A stretch of 64,000 nucleotides of DNA from Kwoniella bestiolae CBS 10118 (taxonomy: Eukaryota; Basidiomycota; Tremellomycetes; Tremellales; Cryptococcaceae), in contig NC_089248.1 of assembly GCF_000512585.2 (NCBI RefSeq), positions 434,001 to 498,000 of the forward strand, given 5' to 3'. This document shows, piece by piece, positions 34,674-46,991 of the stretch; the stretch's first letter is position 1, and each line of letters opens with the position of its first letter. The notes under the pieces are model-generated. The model made no database searches and had not been told where the DNA came from. It saw nothing but the letters and a program-made list of their open reading frames with translations. A program made the position numbers and the translations under genes.

Positions 34674-37600
34674 AAGATTGGAGGATAGAGACGAGTCAAG
34701 TGGATTTACAGTAATTGCATACCTTTGAAGGCAACGCCTTCCCTGATATTTCAATATACATACATACGACGACAAACCTCTCCTATGTCTCCCCACTTCC
34801 TTTAACATCCAAATCGACGACCCGAAATCATCTGCTCATATAGCATATAGTAACAGCATTAGCATGAGCATATCGGAAAAGTCAAAGAAGTGACCTCGTC
34901 AAAACCAAAACCATCACAGGCACGTTTCTCAACTTTTCGTATGTTTCTATTTTCTATTGTCCAAATGCGCGGATTTCACACGCTAACTTCCCTCTACTTG
35001 TACGAGTAGACTTAGTTATCAGCTGTACTCGAATATAGTCTTATTCCTCCCGCCGGCTTTCACCGATCTATCACCTACAAAAAAGCAGACATCATCGCTT
35101 TTCCACCTACGTGCCAAGTCAAGTGAAAGTGAATTTCCCACGCCAACATAACAGCAAAATTTCGTTATCAACCGATACGATACGATACGATACGATTCGG
35201 TCCCCACAGAATCGTTTGGATTTAGATATACGAGTACATCGCTAGACGCTAGAACCCGTTAAACTGCGCGGTACCTTTGCTTGCATCATCACCTCGACAA
35301 GACATCATCAGTCTAGGAAAAGATCGTGAGAAGGAAGGTGAATTAAGGCTCCACATAGTTATCGAAGAGGAACGGCCGAACGAACGCTTCGTACAATACT
35401 GTAGACTGGGTGTGGCTCGAACTCGACGACAACGACAACGACAATACCAAGCTAGATCCTACTGCCATACACGGACGGATAACGATGGGGGTTTTGAAAG
35501 CATAAAGTTGAACATTACCACTACCATTACAATCTATTTCAACATCTTTTCGTACCAATTCAACTTGATTATCAATCAACCGATACTCGCGGTGATACCT
35601 CAAAAGACAAACTTTAGAACAGGTATAGGTATATGGATTTGAATTGGAAAGAGAAGAGGAAAAACCTGATAATTGAGACATCCGTGATCAATACATACCA
35701 ATATTGTAAGTTTCATAATTCACTTCTACTCGACCAAAACATCCCCCTCATTCCCCTTAACCTTCCCCAGTCCAAATCCCAATTCATTACCACCATCTCC
35801 GCATCACCCATTCAAAAGACCAGAATACCAGGACGCCCAATCGCCCTTCCTGGGTATGTTCTTGTTTGTTAATCTTGATTGATATTCAGACGACCTCGCG
35901 GATAATCAACCCCCACCATACAAGTGCTCGAATTTCGACCATACTTGAAAGATTAGATAATCCGGATCGTGCAGTGGACAAAAGGTAAAGGTCTAGAATA
36001 CATTGTTCTTGTGACCTTGAATCTGGGACATTGGAGACCATTCAAAAGGTGAGTTCATTACTGCTCTTGTCATACCACGCGATACTTTTCTTTTTGAATG
36101 GATTTTGTCTCTCGGCTGGGAGATACGTCGGTATGGATGGAGAGTGACCTGCCCCCTCCTTGGTTTTTGTTTTGCTTTTCTTCTGCCATCGCTATCATCA
36201 CTTCTCTCATCACTATCATCCTCTTGCATTCTGACATCACATCACACTCTTGTCGAATTCTTATCCAACTACTCATATACGGTGCTGGACATCATCCCTC
36301 GGTCACGCGCGGAGACGCCTACTTCGACCCAACCTTATCTTCGTTGTTTTCGAAACGTCGCTCCATCCAACTATCTATCCATCCATTCATTTATCCAATA
36401 CACTCTTTCCGTCTCCACATTCCCTTGTCAACTCTGAACTATCCCTTGCACTGCCTCCTCTTGGTTGAAGTATTGGTTGAACTATAAAACCCACAAATTC
36501 GACGTCCCCGCGGATACCCCACGACGAGTGATTTACGACGCCTATCCCCATCAGATCCCACCTAAATAACCTTACTCATCATCTTTCCATTCTTCAGTTA
36601 TAATTTCGCTCTTCCATCTTTCATCTTGTTTATTCGACAAACATTCTACCTATACTTCCGTAACACACAAAATTGTATGTTTGTTTTCCCTCTACTCCCG
36701 TGATCATCGCTCCTCATCTTTGTGTTTGTTTCCTCAACGTTTCAACTTTTTACTCCGCTTCCGCTGTACCTTTGCCTCTCAGCTGATCATCTCCATCACC
36801 ATTTACCTTCTACTCGTAATTAATCGTGATCAGTCAGCTGTTCATTCTACTCGTATAATTCCCCTTTACCCTATCTCAACGGATCTCGCTCTCGGTGTGT
36901 ACTGTCCCCATGTTGTTCGGTCTTGTTGAAAAGAGTCCGAAGGTTTTACCCTTTGATTGATTACTATCCTTTGGTCTAATCCTATCCTTTGGCCTCGACT
37001 TTTGGTATTTTTTGGTATGGGTGGTTGTCTGTGCACCATCAATCATACACACTACACCACACTACACTACTGTAAACGCGTGTTATGTTTCATCGCACGA
37101 GCCCATTCCGCATTCCTTTCCCCAATCAATCCATAACTCATCTGCTCATCTGCTCATATACTACGTCACTCTCACTGGTTACTTGTTGAAGTTGTCTTGT
37201 TCCCTGTTTACCTGCTTTTCTCCATTCGCGTGTGTCCGACATTATCTACTCTTTCATCTTGACAACGTATACGTATAAACACAGCTGACCAATATCAATC
37301 TTCTCATTCTATTCCATCTTCTCATCTTCTCAACAATTATCCAACATGACTCTCTACTGTATAATCAAATAATATACCCCAATAATACGATACTACGACG
37401 GATAACGACACCCCACGACACCCCACCATCTATAACCAACGTTCTGGACTTCACATCATAGCTACAAGGAAATTCGAACAGGCTCTCGTTGATTGCTGAA
37501 TCTGGGTTACCAAAAGTGAGTGTTGATTCTCTTGTTTCTTTGGCCCCACTATGCTTCCCATGGGGATCACATAAGGCTTCTCTCTTGATCTTGACTTTGA

Positions 37601-38663
37601 CTTGGTATCGTGCTGTTCTTCCTTGTTGAGTTTGAGGATGCTTCTTTCAACTTCGCAGCAATTCCCACGCACAGACTTTTTTGTTTTTTTTCTTCGACCT
37701 TTCTTCTTCTTCACATATCCAGACCATACAAACGCCTCCCCCCATCACTTGACCAGACTTTTATCTCATCCTCATCACACACCAATCACTCCACTCGTCC
37801 CATCTCATCTTCTTTCTCCTTTTCCCCTTTGTACCGACATAGACATAAGGCATAGGTGGTCGCACCGCCTACAGACCAAATTCTCCCACGTACTAGGTTA
37901 TTTGATCGTGTGCTAGCTCTGTTGGTCACCAAGCCGACAGAATCGCCGATCAAATTTTGTTGATATTTCCCTTTTGGCTTGTCATGCTTAGATCCTGTCA
38001 GTTGTTGTGTGTCCTTCTTGATCTCTCTTCTTATCATCCCCCGACATGTTCCGTTGAGTGATCCCTGTTTCTTCACTTCGCTCCAATCTTCCTTTCTGAT
38101 ACCATTATTGATACCTCATACTATCTCCCTTTCATTATTCACTTTCCACCTCTTCACATTGTTTCCTTTCATTATTCAACATTGACTCGCTCAAATCTCA
38201 TCAGTCTAGACAATACATCGTTGCGATTATTTGCTAGATCCTCCTTTCTTGTCTGCCCCGTACGGGGGTGACTCATTCGTCAGACAATCAAGTTTTTACA
38301 CTGACTGCTTCTGACGGATTGGGGGTATGTGTTCCCCATTGCTTGACGTCTTGTGATCTGTCCCAAGAAACAACCGTTTCTCCACCATTTTGTCCTCGCT
38401 TCTTGACCATTTGTCCTTCTTATCCAAAACCACCTGACTTTTTTCACTTGCATATCAACTTCGACGTCATTCTCTTGGAATCGTCATGATCTCTATCGTC
38501 CTCACGAAGCCTGACTCTTCGTTCGTCTTTTCTTTTGTCCACTTTGTTTCCAGTTGGGGTCGCTCCACTTCTCTTGACTTTTTCTTTACCACTCTCATAG
38601 CACGTCCTAAGGCTTGAGCTGACACCGATCTTTCTTGTCCCTTGCAGTACCGAAGAAGTGATC
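34674..38663 (+). other. Long leader/promoter region of the PP1 regulator gene
   Basis: About 4 kb without a supported coding exon. From roughly 35,500 on, the plus strand is strikingly pyrimidine-rich (C/T runs) and full of weak open frames without family similarity. Splice-like sites point to untranslated exons: donors AAAAG|GTGAGTT after 36050 and CAAAA|GTGAGTG after 37499, and an acceptor CTTGCAG at 38641-38647 with a GAGCTGAC branch near 38614, just 16 bases before ATG 38664. A pentanucleotide repeat lies at 35173-35197. Confidence 0.55.
35173..35197 (+). repeat. Pentanucleotide CGATA tandem repeat
   Basis: Four perfect copies of CGATA (35173-35192) followed by a variant CGATT. It lies in the non-coding region upstream of the PP1 regulator gene. 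Confidence 0.9.
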
Positions 38664-41600
38664 ATGCCATACGCTGAGCCATCCCCTTCGCCTATGGCTT
38701 CTCCTGTCAAGGAGAGCCCTTTCCACTTCCACCGCAAAGGTCATCACACCCCGCCCAAACACATAGAACACATCGACAATGGCGCAAGTTCGTCCACTGG
38801 GCCCATGCCTGGTATCCCCCGTCGGACCTCAAGTCACTCTGGCTCCTCAACCCCTCGTCGAGGCATGTTTGACAGTATTTCGAAGGCCACTCACGCAATC
38901 ACCTCGCAAACTTTCCCAATATCACGGCCAATGGAAGGCTTGCCCCGAAGATCGCCCTCTTCCTCTGGATCCAGCCCACATATGGTTTCCGGCTTACCTC
39001 CATCCGAGAGCAGCTCGTTGGGCCTCAAGCTACATCCCAGTCCTGTCAAGTCACCCCTTCTCCATCGAGCTGTTCGAGACTCGATGATCTCCAACTCAAC
39101 AGCCGATTCATCGCCCCCTTCGACACCCAATGATGAGCATTCATCATTACCTATCCACATACAGGATCACGCCAAGAATGGTGAATCATCTATGCCCTTC
39201 CCCGCCTTCGATCCCGATTTCAAACCTCCTCCGCGATCTTCGGCTTCCAAAGGTTTACTTTCACCCAACAGCAGACCGACCCTCGCTGGCTTGAGAAGAT
39301 CATCAGCCGGTCATGTTAGAGGTGGTCAGAACTCTACTGGTTCCCTCCAGATCACTTTCCCACCGCCGATATCTCACTCCGACGAGTCATCTCCGATAAT
39401 AGGTGGCAGCTCGTCTATGCTGCGACCGATCAATATGATCAGGAAGAAGAGTGGTGAGATCGTCAAGCCATCACTCAAACAACGATCAATGTCTACTCCC
39501 GATCTCACTCGTCAAGCGCACGACTCACCCACCGAGGAAACCGATAGTCCTCGTGGATTTGGTGAAGAACGATCGAAGAGTGTTAGATTCGCTGATGCAA
39601 GTGAGGGAGATGCGAAGGCATTAGAAAATGTCGTGTTGTTCCTTAGAGAACAGAAGGTCACTGCTGTAGGGAAAGCAGTAGATCCTGAAAATTCAGCTTA
39701 CACCGAGACTGAAACGGAAAATGACACCGATACCGACTTTGTCCAATTCCGAACGAGAAGAAATGCAGCTGCCAAAGCTGCTGATGAAGGAAATCAAATA
39801 CAGATGGAAGGTGCAGATAGGATACCTAGGAAGAGAACGGACTTCTCACCTAGTGGAAGAGGTAGTTTGGTTGGAGAACACGTGATGTTGGAAAGGATAG
39901 AGTTGCAATCTGGCTTAGGACCGTTGTGTCTGAGAGGAACAGCTATTGTGAGGAATGTATCATTCCAGAAATGGGTTGCGGTCAGATTTACTCTCGATCA
40001 CTGGCAGTAAGTTTTTCATTCTCCGATTTTGTCTCTGGCATTTGCTGACTGTCATCTGCAGAACCGTCTCTGAGGTTTCTGGTACCCACGTCTGCCATAT
40101 TCCAGCTGCTACCTCTGGCGACGAAGGATGGGATCGATTCAGCTTCTCCATCAAACTTGACGATTACAAACGAAAACTCGATGAACGTCAGATGATACTT
40201 TGTGTACATTACTCAGTGGAAGGTCAAGATTGGTGGGACTCCAATGACGGAATGAACTACAACTTCACCTTCAAGAAGTCTCCTCCCCGTCGAAACACCC
40301 GAACATCTCTTCCCGCATCGCTTGGTACGAACTTCGCCAACGAAGAGAAATCTACTGGTCTTCCAGGTTTGCGAAAGAGCAATGCTACGCCCCCATCGGC
40401 AAACATCAACAAAGCTTTCGGCGCTCCTTCGTCTGGTCCTGCCAGCTGGGTCTTCCCTAAACTCTCTCAACGAATGCATGGTCAAATCCAGACTCCCTCT
40501 CGACCTGACTCGCCCATGCAAACCCCTCCGCCTAATTCGTTTAAACCTCCTGCTCCACCTTCGACCCATGCTCATTTGACGCTCGCGAAGTATTGTGCGC
40601 CTTCACCTCCTCAATCTCCACCCAAGGAGATGTCGCAAACAATGCCACAAATCACTAGTCCAGACTCATACGATCCCGTTGATCTTCAACGAAGAACAAG
40701 CATGAATGTTATCAATGGTAACTACGCTACACTTGTGGCCCCAGATATGGGTCATGAAAGGCGATCCAGTTGGAACGGTCAGAACAATAGTTGGGATTCG
40801 TTCGCTCAAGCTATGGAGCATCAAGGTTCACCAATCAAATCATCTAGTGGCGATGCTACTCCTATAGCACATCGATCCCCGGTGGTCCCAGCGGATGAAG
40901 AGGAATCGACACCCGAACACAAACCTCTGACACTCAAGAGGTCGACAGGTGATTTGAGGAAGTTGATGCAAGATGCTGAGAACAGTGATCTTGGTCTTAT
41001 GACCCCACCCTCATCAAACCTTTCTTCACCACCTACGCCGATCCACACGGGTCTTCCAGCTGTCCCCATGTCACCCTCGCCATCAGCTTCCACCGGTGAA
41101 TCCTCGCCTGTCGAGACGATGAGCAATGAGTCGACTCCCGATCTAGCCTCGTTGAGTATCGAGATCGACCCTAAGAAAGATGGCAAGAAAATGTTGGATA
41201 ACAGTTATCAGGAATTTGTAAGTCAGATGAACAATCCAAAATGAAATTGGTGAGTATGGCTGACTTTTTGATGCTTTTTCCTTCTGTTAGCTCGATAAAT
41301 TCTGTTTCTTCCAATCACCTCGAATGACCCCTGTCGACCTTGAACCGGTTTACAGTCGACCTTCGTTCATCCCTAACAAAGGTGACAACTCCCCCAATGG
41401 ATTCCCATTCTACGGTACAGGAAGCAACGGTCGTAATTCGCCAAGAAACACACCGACCCCTACCAAACAGTACAATTCTGCTCAGGACGCTTTCGGGTTC
41501 AACTCTGGTGGTGGTACACCCAGACCGTCGAACTTGAACGCCAAACAACAACAGAACCAAGGTGAATCGCTCAGTCATTTGGCTCCTGGATTCCACGCTT

Positions 41601-41677
41601 CGCCGGCCGACACGCGAGCTTGGGCACAGCAGATTCACAGTAATACTGCTTCTCCCTCGCTCACTGCGGCGAAGTAG
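38664..41677 (+). CDS. Protein phosphatase 1 regulatory subunit with CBM21 domain
   Basis: Targets PP1 (Glc7) to glycogen or other substrates, as Gac1/Pig1 or PPP1R3 do. Exons 38664-40006, 40062-41217 and 41291-41677 give 961 residues. The first 300 residues are Ser/Pro-rich and disordered, with many SP/TP sites. An RVxF-type PP1-docking motif lies in KSVRFADASEGD at about residues 304-315. The CBM21 domain spans about 410-535: LERIELQSGLGPLCLRGTA, VRNVSFQKWVAVRFTLDHWQ, FSFSIKLDD and the WWDSNDGMNYNFTF end motif. The rest is a low-complexity Ser/Pro/Asn tail. ATG 38664 is chosen because a splice acceptor ends 16 bases upstream. Both introns, if retained, would give short alternative C-termini. 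Confidence 0.88.
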
Positions 41678-42746
41678 GACCAACCTGAGTTGATGAGACT
41701 CGGTATTCACCATAAACGTTATTTCATTATATTTCACTACAACCTTTTTCTCAGCATTTCATTCTACGCTTGTATTTAGACTTTCTCTGCATTTTCGTAT
41801 CTTCGCATATCCACATCTTCGCATCTTCGCTCTGTCCCTTGTCTCTTCACGTTGTGTTATAATTCCCACCCCACCTCACCCTCCCTTCTTCTGTTTCCTG
41901 TTTTTCGACCATATAGATTGTCTTTTGTCCAAAAATAAACATCATGTTAATACCCCTGTCTGTCTGTCTATCCCTTATCTCATTTCGTCTCAACTCATCA
42001 TATGATTATCTGTTTCCTACATGTAAACCGCCTTGACTCGTTAATATACGATTAGTCATGTAGCATTTCTTTTGGTCGTCTCTTGTACTGTACCTTGTAC
42101 ATACCTTTTCGTTTCATATAGAATAATCATGATTCGCTTTGATTTGAATGACACATCATTGTAAGACGTTTGTTCCTGATTTATACACTAGATGTGGATA
42201 TTGATTATCATGGAATGAATCGAATGAAATAAATGTTTGTCTCTTGAAGTTCTGCCTTCAATTGAGCATGCGATGAGATTGGACTGCAGTGGCATTGCAA
42301 CAACTGTACTGTACAGTCAGCGGCAATCTGAATTGTAGGTTAGGGGAAAGCTGGCACATGAAAAATCATCTGTGGTGATACTGCACCGGTAGTTGCAACA
42401 TTGGCATAAGTTGTTTCATTCAGTAGGTATATACACCACTTTATGCATAGTATCGATAATATCTTATCCTAAATATGGAGTTTGGGAATCGAATATGGAA
42501 TCTGAGTATAGTACAGTAATTGGGTGAAAGATATATAGTAATGATAGTCCGTTAATATGGATGTATATGTATATGGAAATAGGATAATCCGTTGTCGAAA
42601 GGGAATCTAGCGTAATGGTGATGCTGCCGTGACGAGCTCGGCGCTTTCTACAATGATTGCTTTGTGCGTTGTGTATGTCAGCCAAGATCCTCATCATAAA
42701 ATATGTGTACCTTAGGGCTGGACACTTACCAAAATATATAACCCTA
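41678..42746. other. Convergent 3' region
   Basis: About 1.07 kb between converging genes. The first part is T/C-rich and is the likely 3' UTR of the PP1 regulator. TAATAAAT-like signals occur near 41930-42070. Nothing else is seen. Confidence 0.5.
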
Positions 42747-44481
42747 CGAGCTTTGACCTTTCTTTTTCTTCTCCTCTTCAGCGATCCTGAGAGCAGTGTC
42801 TCGACAAAGTAGATAGTTCTCCCATCGCTCCCTTTCGGTTGGTGGTGAGGGATCAATGTCCGATGCGGATATCTCGTATTCTTCGCTGATCAACTGATCC
42901 ACCTTGCTCAAGCATAGTTTAATCAATCTTACGAAGATATAACGACAAGATACATCAGGATTTGAGACCCTCAAGATTTGCTTCCGGGGTGAGGGACAGG
43001 GACCCTAGAGAGGCTCAATGCCATCAGCTATTGCTCTTCGATGCACATGATTAGCCCGTAATGAAGGGGACTGCTTACTGTTTTAAGAGATAAGCTATAG
43101 ATGTCTGTCATGGCGAGCACAGAAGCCACAGTGCCTCGAATTCTGATCTCTACATTCGACAAAGTGACCGAAATTTGAAGGGGAGGTGGCGCCGTTGCCT
43201 TTGGGGACTTTCGATTGCTGGTAGGATGGGGAGAACATCGTAACAGGACAGATGGTCGGTGTCGCTCAGGCAGGTCGAAGGACAAGGATAGGACCAGAGC
43301 CTGGATTATCCTCCAGAAGTATTGACAATTCCTCCAATCGTCGAGCGCCTGAAAGGCATCCTTCCAGACATTTGCTTTGGGAAGCTGGTTGACGCTGGGG
43401 AGATTGGTGTTCGCCCAATGTGGCTCGAGATTCGGTGATGGGACGACCGTATCTATTTTTGTCGCAGAGGCGGGCTGTTCGAGCACGGCCAAAGCAGGAG
43501 TATCTTCTGGGGGTGAATGATCCTACGGACTCAGAAAGTTAGCAAGTGCACCATTGTCTGTTGAAAATAAGAAAAAACTCACGGGGTTCATGAATGAGGT
43601 ATCCGGAATGTCCTGGAAAGAAGCAGTGAGCTTCTCGTGGTCTTCTAACCACATCTTCATGTGTGATCTGAGTTCTGTTGACTGTTCATCAACCGCTCGT
43701 TGCAGATCTTTTTTCGCCTTCTTGATAACGTTGACCTGTTCTGTAACTTTCCCAAGCTTATCCGCCAACGCCGTGTTACTTCTCTCCAGACTGGCAATCA
43801 TTCCCTTCGCTTGAACTTGGTGAGCGTTCAGCTCCTTCTGCAGAGCTTGATTCAATTCCCATGATACCTTTTCTCTAGTCCTAATCTGAGCCACTTCATC
43901 CCTTATATCTTTCTTGCCGTTCTTCAGAGCTTGGTTCTGTTCTGAGGATACCTTTTCTCTGGACTTCGCTTGAGCCAATTCACTTTCCAGACGTTCCTTA
44001 TCCTTCTTCATAGCTTGGTTCCCTTCCGATGATACCTTGTCTCTAGACCTCATTTGGGCCAATTCACCTTCTAAGTCTTCATTATCCTTCTTCAGAGTGT
44101 CAATCTCGTCGAAACAATTATGATGGTGAAGCTGAATGGTGTCCTCCAACTCCTTGATCTTCGCTTTCAACTCTCCGTTCTCAGCATCTAAATCCCTGTT
44201 TCTCCTTTCTAAATCTCCAGCAGAGGCCAACTGAGCCTCTAAATCGTCTTCTAGAGCTTCGTTTGCATCTTTGAGTTCCTTGATCTTATCATTCGACTCT
44301 TTTTTCGCACGTTGGCCGTTCGTTCTCAAGGTGGAGTTCGTTTTCTTAAGTGAACTGGTCGCCTGTTCTAATCGATCGACATTGTCTCGAAGGAGATTGA
44401 TATACGCTTGGTCGTTGTGCGTTCCGCCGGAGGAAGAATTACTTGCAATGTGTTTGTGTTGGTGAGATGGGGATCGGACAT
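42747..44481 (-). CDS. Coiled-coil orphan protein with 28-residue internal repeats
   Basis: Not recognised. The long open frame lacks an upstream ATG, so I start at ATG 44481 (MSDPHLTNTNTLQ). A GTAATT donor and CAG acceptor (intron 44442-44363) lead in phase into ATSSLKKTNSTLRT. Exon 2 (44362-43583) is almost all coiled coil, rich in Glu/Lys/Asn. It contains three 28-residue repeats with the core LAQxRSRxKVSxExNQA. Exon 3 (from about 43523) is Pro-rich and then globular-looking (VWKDAFQALDDWRNCQYFW). The final exon ends in a Glu/Lys tail (EEEKKKKGQSS). No membrane segment or signal peptide is visible. It could be a structural or scaffold protein; function unknown. Confidence 0.6.
43814..44065 (-). 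repeat. 84-bp in-frame direct repeat, three copies
   Basis: Copies at 44065-43982, 43981-43898 and 43897-43814. The period is exactly 84 bp (28 codons): the GATACC block inside each unit begins at 44031, 43947 and 43863. It encodes the coiled-coil repeats of the orphan protein. Confidence 0.88.
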
Positions 44482-45723
44482 GTTGGCGGGGTTTCGAAGA
44501 TGGGAGGATGAATCGAGATCGGCGGATGGGGATGAGTGGATGAGCGAACAATCGATGTACAGATATTGATGAATTTGATGTGGGAGTGAGCCAGTGGTAG
44601 TTGACGAGGTCGAAGACAGTCCAGTCAATGTGGGAGGTAGAGAATGATGAGAAGTGTGTGAGTGCGAGTGACGGCGAGATAATCAATGGTAAATTATTCG
44701 AGTTGAAAAGAATAAGCGAAAGTAAACCAACAAGACAAAACAGGTTGGAATAGATTTCATCCTATCAAGATATCGTTCAACGTGTAAATGTACGTACAGT
44801 TTACTCGTATGCACATATGTACGCGTTGTTTACTTTTGATGGTGACGGCGTATCATTCAACGCTGAGCAGACGCTTTATGATGGTCTGGACCCTCCAAAA
44901 GGTGTCGGGCGCAAACATCCATCACTGTCCATCAATTAATAAGGTTTCGGATCAAAGGTCAGTGCGGCCGATGATACTGTATCCACTCTAGTACTTGACC
45001 TTGCCATGAATATATAAACGCTGTAGTCTGTGACCTTGCTGTACTCTTCTACTTATATACCACCAAGGACTTATCGTATCAACTGTTGAATCTGCGCACA
45101 GCTTCGGACGACCCGAAAGTGGCACCTCCCAACCTTAATTCCTGGTCTGCCATCTGACCGTACGTGTATTTGCCGGATCACGCTGATTCAGGTCAGTGTC
45201 CAGTTCAAGCCGACAGAGTATGTACGTAGCACTGCACCTTCATGGATGTGCCGTGGGTGTATCCTGTGGTAGGAACTGCCGAATTTAACTGAGCCTCTTC
45301 TTCTTCTGCCTAGCTGCAACAGTGGAGGCAGGAGAGTACCTAATCGCATATCGTACACCTCGAACTATAATTTCAGATAATATCTGAACTATACTTTGTA
45401 TAATCATTGTACCCGCTTGTGGAGTGGCCAATTTGGGAGAAGTAAGATATATAAACTTATCCAATTCTTCGTTTTCCAGAATTTCATTTCTCATCTTCAC
45501 ATCTTCTTTCATCTCGTTAAGATAAATCGAAATCAGCATATCCGGTGACCTGTACACTTATAACATTCAACTTATAACTTAGAAGGTCATCTCACCCCCG
45601 CAACCCTGTCTACCACCTCTTCCCCGCCGACGACAGCCGTCACACCTCTAACACCATCACAACCATAAATTCCACAACTTTCGTTGTAATAACAATAACA
45701 ACCAAAACCGCACACCACCCAAC
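44482..45723. promoter_or_regulatory. Divergent intergenic region
   Basis: About 1.24 kb between the coiled-coil gene (minus) and the F-box-like gene (plus). It contains a minus-strand ATG frame (45539-45285, ~84 codons) without recognisable features. The 120 bp before 45724 is C/A-rich leader-like sequence. Confidence 0.45.
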
Positions 45724-46719
45724 ATGACCCGCCCATTCGCCACCGGCCTTCCCGCCTATCTCCCACCACACCGACCCCTCGACCCGACTCTCCCCCTCCT
45801 CCCCCCTGAACTCATCTACAAAGTCTTCACCCACCTCGACCATCCCTGCACACTACACCACCTCTCGCACGTATCCAGGCAATTCCGTCGACTCGCCCTC
45901 CAACGACGAGCAGAAACTACCCTATATCTCAATACCCCTGATAAACTCGTGGATTGGCTGGACCAACATTGGATGGACGCTTATAGGAGACGACCGTACC
46001 TCCACCTAGAGCTTGCATTTGACTTGAAATGGTTCAGGACTCATCCAAACCTGTTTCACAAGATATTCGTCGCTGATCATTCGAGGAAGGGAATATACTT
46101 GGAGAACCTCAAGTCCGTTAGGGTGATTACGACAGGTTTTAATTTCTTCATGCTGGATCGATCTTCAAAGGATACCTCCACCGATCGAATGGCTATGACC
46201 CTACATCATACGCTTAGTGTACTTTTGAGAGTACTAGTCCATGAAGATGGACCAGAGCATTTCACATGGATCGACGCCAACTCCACATACATGAAGACAT
46301 ATAACAAACTCCGAGGTAACTCGTCGAAAGTCAAATCAGCCAAGATTCAGACTCCACCGGTACTTCATTCATGGATCAATACATCGACATGGTACCTCCC
46401 CTTCCTCATGCGACCTACGTGGGATCACCCGGATCCAGAAGAGACGAAAGCGCCAATCAAGGTGATTAGTATTCCTGCTGAGGGGCTACACAAGTACTTG
46501 AAGGGATATACTATGGATTATATTATTGGGGATATCGTTAATAGGAATGGGGATGAGGAAGCGATCATTGAGGTTAGGGGGAAGGTTCCGAGGGGGAAGG
46601 AGGGGTATGTGAGGATGTTGGAAGGGATGTTGAATCGCAGGGATAGAAAGGGGGTGATCGAGGTGGTTTGGGTGGATAGGGGGAGGGAGATGACCATTAC
46701 GGAGAGACAAGGTCATTAA
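45724..46719 (+). CDS. F-box-like protein
   Basis: Single exon, 331 residues, unusual here because neighbouring genes are intron-rich. The N-terminus has an F-box-like segment at about residues 24-58 (LLPPELIYKVFTHLDHP, then LHHLSHVSRQFRRLAL), which would bind Skp1 of an SCF ubiquitin ligase. The rest is mixed alpha/beta with Trp-rich stretches (LVDWLDQHWMDAYRRRP, LAFDLKWFRTHPNLF) and no WD40 or leucine-rich repeats, so the substrate-binding part is unknown. It resembles the expanded intronless F-box families of basidiomycetes. F-box assignment is by pattern only. Confidence 0.7.
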   Translation: MTRPFATGLPAYLPPHRPLDPTLPLLPPELIYKVFTHLDHPCTLHHLSHVSRQFRRLALQRRAETTLYLNTPDKLVDWLDQHWMDAYRRRPYLHLELAFDLKWFRTHPNLFHKIFVADHSRKGIYLENLKSVRVITTGFNFFMLDRSSKDTSTDRMAMTLHHTLSVLLRVLVHEDGPEHFTWIDANSTYMKTYNKLRGNSSKVKSAKIQTPPVLHSWINTSTWYLPFLMRPTWDHPDPEETKAPIKVISIPAEGLHKYLKGYTMDYIIGDIVNRNGDEEAIIEVRGKVPRGKEGYVRMLEGMLNRRDRKGVIEVVWVDRGREMTITERQGH

Positions 46720-46991
46720 GGTAGAGAATTGACCCGATTGACGAAGATGAAGAATAATGGTGATTTTGGATGATTTGATTGATTGCTTGATTTGTACAAT
46801 TTTATCTTTTCGCTTGCTTCGTTGATATGATTGGTTTGCTATGGACTTGAATATATATTACATCACATTCCTAATTATAATATCACACTGCTTCACTTGA
46901 TATTCAATTCCAAAATTCAAAGCCTCGTATGACGTGATAAAATTTGCATGAATGAATCTCTTCATACCTTCGACAACGATGCGATATACAC

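Noticed and set aside
35277..38489. Many plus-strand frames of 70-130 codons
   Set aside because: All are Ser/Leu/Pro/Phe-rich products of pyrimidine-rich DNA, overlap each other in different frames and show no domain. Best explained as leader and UTR introns.
44482..44686. N-terminal extension of the coiled-coil orphan
   Set aside because: The extension begins at a TTG with no in-frame ATG. A spliced start at 44481 gives a cleaner model.
45285..45539. Minus-strand frame of ~84 codons before the F-box-like gene
   Set aside because: No family resemblance; the frame's apparent upstream start is GTG rather than ATG. Possible but unsupported.
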